Positions 1 through 5,738 of a stretch of DNA of 6,524 nt are shown piece by piece. The notes below the pieces were generated by a model, which saw nothing but the letters and a program-made list of their open reading frames with translations, was not told the origin of the DNA and did no database searches. This stretch comes from Sulfurovum sp. (GTDB taxonomy: Bacteria; Campylobacterota; Campylobacteria; Campylobacterales; Sulfurovaceae), in the NCBI GenBank assembly GCA_026193735.1, contig JAPHUJ010000126.1, positions 1 through 6,524 of the forward strand, in the 5' to 3' direction. Made by a program: the position numbers and the translations under genes. Position 1 is the stretch's first letter. Every line of letters begins with the position of its first letter.

Positions 1-1
1 C

Positions 2-43
2 AATGGGTGTGTTCCCTTGGCTTTTGAAGATATTGGACCTTAA
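2..43 (+). CDS. C-terminal tail of an upstream gene (partial, frame uncertain)
   Basis: The window opens inside what is probably the last gene before the dipeptide epimerase. Two frames are open up to the epimerase start. One ends in ...PLAFEDIGP with TAA at 41-43, leaving a 3-nt gap. The other ends in ...LLKILDLNK with TGA at 48-50, giving an ATGA overlap with the epimerase ATG at 47. Both are normal operon spacings, and 14-15 codons are too few to choose between them or to name a product. Dipeptide epimerase genes often follow murein-peptide hydrolase genes (NlpC/P60 or LD-carboxypeptidase), so that is a guess from context only. Confidence 0.3.
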   Translation, partial: NGCVPLAFEDIGP

Positions 44-46
44 CAA

Positions 47-1114
47 ATGAAAATAACCAATATACGGACCAGTATCTTAAAAGCCCCACTTAAAAACCCT
101 TTCATCACTTCTTTGCGTCGTGTAGATTCCCTTGAAGACCTTGTGCTGATCGTTGAATGTGATGATGGTTCTGTAGGGTATGGAGAAGGTGCACCTACCC
201 CTGTTATTACGGGTGAGACGATGGGCTCTATGATCGCTGCTATAGAGTACATCAAGCCTTTTATCCTAGGACTTGAGATAGAAGATTTTAATACCATATT
301 AAATAATATACATACGCGTATACTCAAAAACACTACCGCCAAGTCCGCACTCGAAATAGCCCTCTACGACCTAAAGGCCAAATCATCCAAACAACCTCTC
401 TACAAGTTGTTAGGCGGTACACAAACAAAGTTCAGAACTGACATTACCATTAGTATGGGTGAGATTGAGAAAATGATATCTGATAGTCTAGATGCTGTAA
501 AACTTGGCTATGACACACTGAAGATAAAAATAGGTGATAACCCACAAAAAGATGTGGAACGTATCATTGCCATACATGATGCCTTGGATGAAAACATAAC
601 GCTGAGACTTGATGCAAACCAGGGGTGGACAGCAAAAGAAAGTGTGACACTCCTACATGCTTTGGAAAAACAGGATATTATCGCTGAGTTCATAGAACAA
701 CCTGTTTCAGCAGATGACATAGACGGTCTCAAATATATAAAAGAGAGGGTTCAAACCCCCCTGCTTGCAGATGAGTCCATATTCAGTGTTAAAGATGCAA
801 GAAGACTACTTGAGATGCAAGCCATTGACTACGTCAACATCAAACTGGCAAAAACCGCAGGCATCACACAAGCGATAGAACTAGCCGATGTGTCTAAAGA
901 GTTTGGAGTCAAATGCATGATAGGCTGCATGCTGGAAGGTCCCATTTCTGTTGCTGCCGGTGTACATGTGGCTTCTGCCAAGGCCGATGTCATTACGATG
1001 CTTGATCTGGATGCAGTAAGCCTCTTGGCTTCGCATCCGGTGAACACATCTATAGTCTTTAATGAGAGTGAGATCATACTTTCTGAAAATGTGGGATTGG
1101 GTGTAACTTTTTAA
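47..1114 (+). CDS. Dipeptide epimerase (L-Ala-D/L-Glu epimerase type, enolase superfamily)
   Basis: This 355-aa cytoplasmic enzyme belongs to the muconate lactonizing/mandelate racemase group of the enolase superfamily, at full family length. An N-terminal capping domain (about 1-120) precedes a TIM barrel. The barrel carries the KxK motif at K159/K161 (LKIKIG), probable Mg ligands D189 (RLDANQGW), E217 (IEQPV) and D242 (LADES), and the opposing catalytic lysine K266 (NIKLAKTAG). A DxD pair at D320/D322 (MLDLDA) is the feature that in L-Ala-D/L-Glu epimerases such as YcjG/YkfB holds the substrate ammonium group. R24/R25 could meet the Glu side-chain carboxylate. The likely reaction is epimerisation of L-Ala-D-Glu to L-Ala-L-Glu from recycled murein peptides, so that ordinary peptidases can degrade it. 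The start ATG has only a weak GGA 9 nt upstream, consistent with coupling to the preceding gene. Family is secure; exact dipeptide specificity is inferred, since relatives with other dipeptide preferences share most of these residues. Confidence 0.9.
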   Translation: MKITNIRTSILKAPLKNPFITSLRRVDSLEDLVLIVECDDGSVGYGEGAPTPVITGETMGSMIAAIEYIKPFILGLEIEDFNTILNNIHTRILKNTTAKSALEIALYDLKAKSSKQPLYKLLGGTQTKFRTDITISMGEIEKMISDSLDAVKLGYDTLKIKIGDNPQKDVERIIAIHDALDENITLRLDANQGWTAKESVTLLHALEKQDIIAEFIEQPVSADDIDGLKYIKERVQTPLLADESIFSVKDARRLLEMQAIDYVNIKLAKTAGITQAIELADVSKEFGVKCMIGCMLEGPISVAAGVHVASAKADVITMLDLDAVSLLASHPVNTSIVFNESEIILSENVGLGVTF

Positions 1115-1148
1115 AAGAATCGTTCATTATCCTAACCAACATATGCAC

Positions 1149-1201
1149 AATTAAAAAGAACTGTAATTAAGTATGCTATGTGGGCATAATACTTTTTAAT
1201 T
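1149..1201. terminator. Dyad between convergent genes, possible bidirectional terminator
   Basis: A perfect 10-bp inverted repeat pairs AATTAAAAAG (1149-1158) with CTTTTTAATT (1192-1201). Nested inside are AAGTAT/ATACTT (1169-1174, 1189-1194) and the alternative TATGC/GCATA (1172-1176, 1184-1188). On the + strand the inner hairpin runs into a T-rich tract (1193-1206). On the - strand the structure is followed by a weaker T run. It sits between the epimerase stop and the stop of the oppositely oriented gene, where a shared terminator is expected. The stems are A+T-rich, so the call is moderate. Confidence 0.5.
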
Positions 1202-1225
1202 TTTTTCTAAGTGTATCCTTAAAAT

Positions 1226-1756
1226 CTATAATATATCAGTATAATAGGTGACATCGTTATTCTCTGTATTTTCTATCTCTCTGGGTTTGGTAAAAAATAC
1301 TATATTGGATTCTTTTTCTTTTTTTATGGAAATATATTTTTCTACCATTGTAAAAATAACCTCCTGAATCGAATATGACGTTGTCTGAAGCTCTGTTTCT
1401 ACACAATATGCAGTAGTACCACCGAGCAAACGCATATTTGACATAAGGATTTCTCCAAATTGTTGTCCACCTTCCTCATCTGTTGACTGACAAAGAAGCA
1501 CATATACATTATTTATCTTATCAATTTCAATCAAAATATCTGTTTCACGCTTCCATTTTTTAAGTAAATTCTCCAGTTTCAGATGTTCATCTGCTGAGAA
1601 TAAAATCATGGTAAAAGAAAATTTTCCTCTGTGATCCATCAAATAATAAAGGAATTCCAAAGTTGTTCTTAACTGATCCATCATTTTCTTTGCCAATTTA
1701 ATTTCATCTTCTGGAAATGACAAATCACTTTTATTTCTTCTTTCATCCATAATCAT
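1226..1756 (-). CDS. Hypothetical protein, GGDEF-like fold without the GGDEF motif (tentative)
   Basis: This is a 176-aa soluble protein with no signal peptide or membrane segment. I do not recognise a named family. Residues 19-40 look like an amphipathic helix and 45-55 (KFSFTMILFSA) like a core beta strand. Residues 68-105 (KRETDILIEID, then VYVLLCQSTDEEGG) match the pattern around the active site of diguanylate cyclases, R-x-x-D-x-x-x-R-x-GGDEF-x-x-LLP-x-T-D. However, the GGDEF loop itself is replaced by roughly KINNVY (80-85), and the usual metal-binding DxD/DPLTG N-terminal region is absent, so it should not make c-di-GMP. The tail after about 155 is polar and probably disordered. I chose the ATG at 1756 because AAAGG (1763-1767) lies 6 nt upstream. 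A TTG six codons earlier is in frame but less likely. The gene is transcribed divergently from znuA and stands alone. Function is unknown; the GGDEF relation is inference. Confidence 0.75.
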   Translation of the reverse strand: MIMDERRNKSDLSFPEDEIKLAKKMMDQLRTTLEFLYYLMDHRGKFSFTMILFSADEHLKLENLLKKWKRETDILIEIDKINNVYVLLCQSTDEEGGQQFGEILMSNMRLLGGTTAYCVETELQTTSYSIQEVIFTMVEKYISIKKEKESNIVFFTKPREIENTENNDVTYYTDIL

Positions 1757-1772
1757 AAAAAACCTTTCATAC

Positions 1773-1790
1773 AATAATTAGAATAATTAG
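1773..1790. repeat. Tandem 9-bp repeat, AATAATTAG x2
   Basis: Two perfect, abutting copies of AATAATTAG (1773-1781 and 1782-1790) lie just upstream of the - strand hypothetical gene, in its probable 5' untranslated region. No function is known to me; it may be an A+T-rich spacer produced by slippage or part of a regulatory site. Confidence 0.6.
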
Positions 1791-1805
1791 ACCACCTCAT
1801 AATCT

Positions 1806-1826
1806 ATTATAACAAATTATAACAAA
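1806..1826. promoter_or_regulatory. Tandem 10-bp repeat with two TATAAT boxes (- strand) and Zur-like half-sites
   Basis: TTATAACAAA occurs twice in perfect tandem (1807-1816, 1817-1826). Read on the - strand it creates two consensus -10 hexamers, TATAAT at 1806-1811 and 1816-1821, exactly one helical turn apart and correctly placed to drive the hypothetical gene starting at 1756 with a leader of roughly 40-55 nt. No clear -35 is visible, which is usual in Campylobacterota. Read on the + strand each copy holds TATAAC, the half-site of the classic Zur box (GTTATA-n-TATAAC), but in direct rather than inverted arrangement. Either reading is possible; the promoter reading is the simpler one. Confidence 0.45.
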
Positions 1827-1832
1827 ATATTT

Positions 1833-1860
1833 ACTATCTAAAATAGTGATATATCATCAC
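1833..1860. promoter_or_regulatory. Cluster of overlapping dyads upstream of znuA, possible operator
   Basis: ACTAT-N5-ATAGT (1833-1837/1843-1847) is followed at once by the perfect palindrome TGATATATCA (1847-1856), which also reads as GTGAT-N5-ATCAC (1846-1850/1856-1860). The block ends 8 bp before the znuA -10 box, covering the -35 region, where a repressor of zinc uptake (Zur/Fur family) would be expected to bind. The sequence does not match a Zur box I can name, so the assignment is positional only. Confidence 0.35.
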
Positions 1861-1868
1861 ACTTTCGC

Positions 1869-1880
1869 TATAATATTTTT
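1869..1880 (+). promoter_or_regulatory. znuA promoter -10 box (TATAAT), apparently leaderless
   Basis: A consensus TATAAT at 1869-1874, preceded by ttcgc, ends 6 nt before the znuA ATG at 1881. With the usual 6-7 nt from -10 to transcription start, the mRNA would begin at or next to the A of the ATG. No Shine-Dalgarno sequence exists in the intervening 'attttt', which supports leaderless initiation rather than a mis-called start. Confidence 0.6.
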
Positions 1881-2747
1881 ATGAAAAAAATCACTCTTAT
1901 ATTCTTACTATCAACAACTTATATATTTTCAAATATCAACGCTGTGGTAAGCATCTTACCTGAACAAACATTTGTCAAAGCCATCGGTGGTGAGCAGGTA
2001 GAAGTATCGCTTATGGTACAGCCTGGTAACTCACCACACACTTACGAGCCAAAGCCTTCACAGATGGTAAACATCGCTAAAGCAGATCTTTACTTTGCAA
2101 TAGATGTAGAGTTTGAACATGTTTGGTTACCTAAATTTCAAAACCTTAATCCTAAAATGAAGGTCATTGATCTTGCAGACAACATCACAAAAATGCCAAT
2201 GAAAAATGATCATGATGAAGAAGCGAATGATGATACACATCACAGTGCGCATGAACATGAAGGTGAAGACCCTCACATATGGACAGCTCCTGCCAATGTT
2301 AAGATCATCGCCAAAAATATTTATGAGGCTTTAAAAAAAGAAGACCCTGCACACACAGATTACTATAAAAGAAATCTTGAGATCTTTTTAGCTTTCATAG
2401 ATGAAACAGACAGACAGATAATAAATATCCTTTCATCTGAGGAAGATGAAGAAAGATTTATGGTGTTTCACCCTTCCTGGGGTTATTTTGCCAAAGCTTA
2501 TAATCTAGAGCAAATAGCTGTAGAGGTTGAAGGGAAAGAGCCTAAACCTAAAGAGCTTATACACTTGCTCAAAGAGGCAAAAGAAGAGCATGTAAAGGCC
2601 ATCTTTACGCAGCCGGAGTTTTCAGACACCGTAGCAAAGATCATCGCTAAAGAGTTACAGATACCTGTACTAAAAGTAAGTCCACTTGCTCCAAACTGGT
2701 CTGAGAACCTCATAAACATTGCCAATGCTATAGCCGGTAAGAACTAA
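1881..2747 (+). CDS. znuA: Zinc ABC transporter, periplasmic zinc-binding protein ZnuA
   Basis: This 288-aa cluster A-I solute-binding protein captures Zn2+ in the periplasm and hands it to ZnuB. A signal peptide occupies about residues 1-21 (MKKITLIFLL...NINA), with no lipobox cysteine. The metal-site histidines are H53 (in SPHTYEPKPS), H132 (in DPHIW) and H197 (in VFHPSWG). E246 (TQPEFS) may be a further ligand. Between the first two sites lies the acidic His-rich loop typical of zinc-specific members (residues 109-132, with H111, H120, H121, H124, H126), which sets it apart from Mn-binding relatives. The start follows a TATAAT by 6 nt and lacks a ribosome binding site. It is the first gene of the znu operon; the stop is 1 nt from znuC. 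Zinc is the firm inference; other divalent metals cannot be ruled out from sequence. Confidence 0.93.
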   Translation: MKKITLIFLLSTTYIFSNINAVVSILPEQTFVKAIGGEQVEVSLMVQPGNSPHTYEPKPSQMVNIAKADLYFAIDVEFEHVWLPKFQNLNPKMKVIDLADNITKMPMKNDHDEEANDDTHHSAHEHEGEDPHIWTAPANVKIIAKNIYEALKKEDPAHTDYYKRNLEIFLAFIDETDRQIINILSSEEDEERFMVFHPSWGYFAKAYNLEQIAVEVEGKEPKPKELIHLLKEAKEEHVKAIFTQPEFSDTVAKIIAKELQIPVLKVSPLAPNWSENLINIANAIAGKN

Positions 2748-2748
2748 G

Positions 2749-3537
2749 ATGTCTGTAATAGATATAAAAGATCTTTCTTTTGCCTATGATAAACAGCTAA
2801 TCTTAGAAAATGTTAACCTAAGTGTAGAAGAAAAAGATTTTTTAGCCATCATCGGACCAAACGGTGGAGGAAAATCTACCTTGGTAAAACTCATCTTAGG
2901 CATACATAAATTCAAAAAAGGCAGTATCTCTGTACTGGGTAAAGAACCATCAAAAAGTCTCAGCCACATAGGTTACGTTCCTCAAAACACCAATATCAAT
3001 ACTGACTTTCCTATCAAGGTCATTGAAGTAGTAATGATGGGGCATGTAGGAGGGGAAAGACCTTTCTTTGGCTATGGAAAAGATGAAGTTCTCTGTGCCA
3101 TGGGTGCCTTGGCTCAAGTAGGCATGGAAGACTTTGCCCAAACTAAAATAGGTTCTCTCTCAGGTGGGCAACGCCAAAGAGTTATGATAGCCCGTGCCCT
3201 GTGTGCCCATCCCCAAATACTTATACTTGACGAACCAACATCCAGCATAGACATCACAGGACAGAAAGAGATATATGAGCTGCTTAAGATGCTCAATCAA
3301 AGTATCACTATCATCGTGGTAAGTCATGATATCTCCGTCATCCTGGAGTACGCAAACAAAGCAGCACATGTGAATAAAACACTATCTTATCATGACATTT
3401 CAAACAAAGAGAAAACTTTCCATACACATGGAAATGACGGACATTTCTGTGAAATAGAACTTTTACAAATGTTAGGTGCAGAGAGCTGCAACAGCTGTGT
3501 AGAGGAAGAAACACCAAAATGGAGAGAAGTTAAATGA
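2749..3537 (+). CDS. znuC: Zinc ABC transporter, ATP-binding protein ZnuC
   Basis: This 262-aa cytoplasmic ATPase powers zinc import through ZnuB. All nucleotide-binding motifs are intact: Walker A GPNGGGKST (36-44), Q-loop Q79 (GYVPQN), signature LSGGQRQR (137-144), Walker B ILILDEP (157-163) with catalytic E162, and the H-loop H193 (VVSHD). The family-specific C-terminal tail (about 205-262) is rich in potential zinc ligands: H207, H215, H225, H227, H232, C234, C247 and C250, including HTH and CNSC. Such tails occur in ZnuC proteins and could sense or buffer zinc, which is inference here. The ATG is 1 nt after the znuA stop. The 3' end overlaps znuB by four bases (ATGA), implying translational coupling. 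Confidence 0.93.
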   Translation: MSVIDIKDLSFAYDKQLILENVNLSVEEKDFLAIIGPNGGGKSTLVKLILGIHKFKKGSISVLGKEPSKSLSHIGYVPQNTNINTDFPIKVIEVVMMGHVGGERPFFGYGKDEVLCAMGALAQVGMEDFAQTKIGSLSGGQRQRVMIARALCAHPQILILDEPTSSIDITGQKEIYELLKMLNQSITIIVVSHDISVILEYANKAAHVNKTLSYHDISNKEKTFHTHGNDGHFCEIELLQMLGAESCNSCVEEETPKWREVK

Positions 3538-4334
3538 TTGAAGCCTTACAATTTGAATTCATGCAACATGCCCTTCTTGCAGGCTTGCTTGTCAGCTTTG
3601 CTGCAGGTATCATCGGCTCACTCATTGTGGTGAACCGTATGGTATTTTTAGCAGGAGGTATTGCACATACCTCTTATGGCGGTATCGGACTTGCAGTGTA
3701 TTTTGGCCTGCCTATTTTTCTGGGTGCATCTGTATTTGCAGTGAGTGCTGCCCTGCTTATAGCGGCACTTACACTTAAAAAACGCCATCGTATGGATACC
3801 TTCATCGGACTTATCTGGGCGGTTGGTATGGCTATCGGTGTGATATTTGTCGATCTTACTCCCGGTTATAATGTTGACCTTATGAGCTACCTTTTTGGCT
3901 CCATTTTGGCTGTAAGTTCTGAAGACCTGTACTTTATGGGAGCTTTACTGACCCTCATTCTTTTTGTTGTGACCTTCTGGTACAGAGATATCTTAGCCGT
4001 TTCTTATGACAGTGAGTATGCTGCTTTACGTGATGTGAACGTCAGGTTTTTCTACACACTCATACTCATACTCTCAGCACTCACCGTAGTTATCGCTATC
4101 AAAGTGGTGGGCCTCATCTTGGTCATTGCCATGCTTACCATCCCTGTGTACATTGCAGAGAAGCTTTCAAACTCTCTTTTTTCCATGATGTTCCTTTCAG
4201 GAGCCATAGCCACACTCTTTACTCTTGTGGGCTTATGGTTCTCATATACGTATGATCTGACCTCCGGAGCGTCTATCATTATCGTATCAGCTGTTTCATT
4301 GGGTGCTTTTTTACTCTTCTATAGGGGGAAATAG
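3534..4334 (+). CDS. znuB: Zinc ABC transporter, membrane permease ZnuB
   Basis: This 266-aa inner-membrane permease of the ABC-3 family forms the zinc channel with ZnuC. It is almost entirely hydrophobic, with about eight predicted helices (roughly 13-33, 37-57, 60-78, 88-106, 132-150, 170-188, 189-207, 213-232 and a last one near 243-262; some of these may merge). The conserved family stretch GGIAHTSYGGIG (41-52) lies in the second helix region, and the cytoplasmic segment DSEYAALRDVNV (159-170) corresponds to the coupling region that contacts the ATPase. The ATG overlaps the znuC stop as ATGA, with GGAGAGAAG just upstream as ribosome binding site. The lipoprotein gene begins 4 nt after its stop, so it is probably on the same transcript. 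Confidence 0.92.
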   Translation: MIEALQFEFMQHALLAGLLVSFAAGIIGSLIVVNRMVFLAGGIAHTSYGGIGLAVYFGLPIFLGASVFAVSAALLIAALTLKKRHRMDTFIGLIWAVGMAIGVIFVDLTPGYNVDLMSYLFGSILAVSSEDLYFMGALLTLILFVVTFWYRDILAVSYDSEYAALRDVNVRFFYTLILILSALTVVIAIKVVGLILVIAMLTIPVYIAEKLSNSLFSMMFLSGAIATLFTLVGLWFSYTYDLTSGASIIIVSAVSLGAFLLFYRGK

Positions 4335-4338
4335 TAGT

Positions 4339-4521
4339 ATGAAGATCATTAGCTTATCTCTTTTTCTCATGTTGTCTTTAACTGCGTGTTCACCTAGAAT
4401 TGGTGTGGGCATAGGTGGTGTAGCGGTATCAGGGAATAGCATGACTGCTTCTGAAGTATATGCAGACAGTGAAACCGGTATCCATGGTAGCGTAGCAATG
4501 GGTACAGATATCAGACTTTAA
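4339..4521 (+). CDS. Small lipoprotein, last gene of the znu operon
   Basis: This 60-aa protein has a clear type II signal peptide: M-K, a hydrophobic core ISLSLFLMLS, and the lipobox LTAC (14-17), with C17 the acylated residue. The mature part is only 44 residues, glycine-rich at its start (IGVGIGGVAVSG), and ends GSVAMGTDIRL without further cysteine or histidine clusters. One histidine (in GIHGS) is present, so a strong metal site is not evident. The ATG at 4339 is preferred over an in-frame ATG at 4303 inside znuB, because a GGGGGA (4324-4329) precedes it and the signal peptide begins exactly there. It lies 4 nt behind znuB. I do not recognise the family. Membrane-anchored location is well supported; a role in zinc uptake is suggested only by position. 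Confidence 0.8.
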   Translation: MKIISLSLFLMLSLTACSPRIGVGIGGVAVSGNSMTASEVYADSETGIHGSVAMGTDIRL

Positions 4522-4534
4522 AATGTACAGTTAC

Positions 4535-5614
4535 TTAGGCTTTACGTCTAAGCAACAAGTATCCTACAAGACCCCATAAAACTACAGAACTCAACATAGA
4601 AACAATTCCTGCCTCTTCATGCATATGGATCAAAGAAGTAGGATTAATATCTGAAACAGAAAAAAGATAATCCAATCCCAGGCCAAACACTATACTTCCT
4701 ACAACGATACTCCCCAAATATATATAAAGTGAACTTGTTCCAAGCATCTTTTTGACAACTCCGATGGTCACAGTATTGGTAGCTGGCCCTGCACTAAGAA
4801 AAACAAAGGCTGCCCCGGCACTGACACCGGAAAGCATCAGTCCTGCCGCGATAGGCAAAGATGCAGTTGCACACACATACATTGGTACTGCGATAGCTAT
4901 AACGATCACATAGGAAAACCATGAGTACTCTATAAGGATGTCGCTTATGCTTTGAGGTATTGCCACGGCGATCAATGCACCCAATACCAAACCCCATAAA
5001 AGAGGCTTGGCAATATCACCCAAAAGTGTCACAAACGCATAGCGAAATGCACTTGTGAACCAAAAGCTTTTTTCTTCTGTTGCACAACATGAAGATGCAG
5101 TACTGCAACAACTGGCCTCTTCCTTCTTTTGCATGGAAAGAACCGGAGAAAAAGAATTCGGAGTTTTTACCGCTGAAAAACCGGATTGAACAGGCATTTC
5201 GTTTTTATCAAAAAGGTTAGTCAAAATACCAGCTACCATAGCGATGATCATAGAAGTCACAGCACGATAAAGGGTAAATATCCATCCAAATACCCCATAT
5301 GTAGCCAAAATAGAATCTACACCTGTGATCGGTGTAGAGATGAGAAATGAAAGTGTTGCTCCTTTACTGGCACCACTTTTTTTGATACTTGTTGCCAAAG
5401 GGATGACTCCACAGGAACATACAGGCAAAGGTACACCAAAAAGTGTTGCTTTCATTACAGAAGATATAGTATCTTTTCCTAAATGCTTGGTCACTAAGGT
5501 ATCGGGTACAAACTCATGCAAAATACCGGCAAAAAGCAAACCAAAAAGTATGTAGGGGGCCATTGCATTACTGAGCTCTATGAGTGCAATGAAAAAGAGA
5601 TTTAAGTATTCCAT
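4535..5614 (-). CDS. DUF318/ArsP-family permease, probable metal(loid) efflux (SO_0444-like Cu/Zn or arsenical)
   Basis: This 359-aa inner-membrane protein has two homologous halves of about four helices each. Half one holds the family hallmark PLPVCSCGVIPL (62-73) followed by SGASKGATLSFLISTP (80-95). Half two holds the counterpart MYVCATASLPIAAG (245-258) and SAGAAFVFLSAGPATN (265-280). Thiols at C66, C68 and C248 lie in or near membrane regions. The cytoplasmic linker (about 135-185) carries CC-x5-CC (C169, C170, C176, C177), a soft-metal-binding look typical of members called SO_0444-family Cu/Zn efflux transporters; ArsP relatives export trivalent organoarsenicals. AAGGA (5621-5625) lies 6 nt before the ATG. 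The divergent ArsR regulator with a CVCD site points to arsenite or a similar thiophilic ligand. Export is well supported by family; the substrate (As, Zn or Cu) is open. Confidence 0.82.
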   Translation of the reverse strand: MEYLNLFFIALIELSNAMAPYILFGLLFAGILHEFVPDTLVTKHLGKDTISSVMKATLFGVPLPVCSCGVIPLATSIKKSGASKGATLSFLISTPITGVDSILATYGVFGWIFTLYRAVTSMIIAMVAGILTNLFDKNEMPVQSGFSAVKTPNSFSPVLSMQKKEEASCCSTASSCCATEEKSFWFTSAFRYAFVTLLGDIAKPLLWGLVLGALIAVAIPQSISDILIEYSWFSYVIVIAIAVPMYVCATASLPIAAGLMLSGVSAGAAFVFLSAGPATNTVTIGVVKKMLGTSSLYIYLGSIVVGSIVFGLGLDYLFSVSDINPTSLIHMHEEAGIVSMLSSVVLWGLVGYLLLRRKA

Positions 5615-5645
5615 GTATATTCCTTAATGTGGATAATATTCTTTA

Positions 5646-5651
5646 TGTATA
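5646..5651 (-). promoter_or_regulatory. Candidate -10 box for the permease gene
   Basis: On the - strand TATACA (within ggttatacat) would place transcription start near 5639, giving a leader of about 25 nt that includes the AAGGA ribosome binding site. No matching -35 is visible. A TATTAT closer to the gene (5633-5638) would start transcription inside the ribosome binding site and is less likely. Confidence 0.35.
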
Positions 5652-5693
5652 ACCATATTCCTATAAATTAAAACTGAAAATATACTATACTAC

Positions 5694-5709
5694 ATCAATA
5701 TATCTTGAT
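5694..5709. promoter_or_regulatory. ArsR-type operator, ATCAA-N6-TTGAT
   Basis: ATCAATATATCTTGAT is an inverted repeat with perfect 5-bp arms, matching the ATCAA-N6-TTGAT pattern reported for several ArsR-type arsenic repressors. Its right arm forms the -35 (TTGATA, 5705-5710) of the arsR promoter, 16 nt from the -10. Binding there would block the regulator's own promoter, the expected autoregulation. It lies about 55-70 bp upstream of the supposed permease start, so effects on that gene are less direct to predict. Confidence 0.65.
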
Positions 5710-5738
5710 ACATACTAAAATTACGCTACACTTTCCAT
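5705..5738 (+). promoter_or_regulatory. arsR promoter (TTGATA-16-TACACT), apparently leaderless
   Basis: The -35 TTGATA (5705-5710) and the -10 TACACT (5727-5732) are separated by 16 nt. The -10 ends 6 nt before the ATG at 5739, placing the transcript start at or beside the start codon. No Shine-Dalgarno precedes the ATG. The bases before the -10 (cgcta) are the same as at the znuA promoter. Confidence 0.55.

Noticed and set aside
40..342. 100-codon open frame on the - strand
   Set aside because: It lies opposite the epimerase gene, whose protein has all family motifs; the antisense product is low-complexity and has no recognisable start context.
1757..1774. Longer version of the - strand hypothetical protein starting at TTG 1774
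   Set aside because: The ATG at 1756 has AAAGG at ideal spacing, while the TTG has no ribosome binding site and the extra six residues carry no visible conservation signal.
4303..4338. Extended start of the small lipoprotein inside znuB
   Set aside because: It would add 12 residues before the signal peptide, whereas the ATG at 4339 has its own ribosome binding site and begins exactly at the MK of the lipoprotein signal.
4534..4552. Hairpin CTTAGGC-N5-GTCTAAG at the 3' end of the permease gene, next to the convergent lipoprotein stop
   Set aside because: The 7-bp stem (one G-T pair) is real, but neither strand has a proper T run after it and most of it is permease coding sequence, so I do not call it a terminator.
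5325..5555. 76-codon open frame on the + strand
   Set aside because: It is antisense to the conserved CSCG region of the permease and is explained by that gene's codon pattern.
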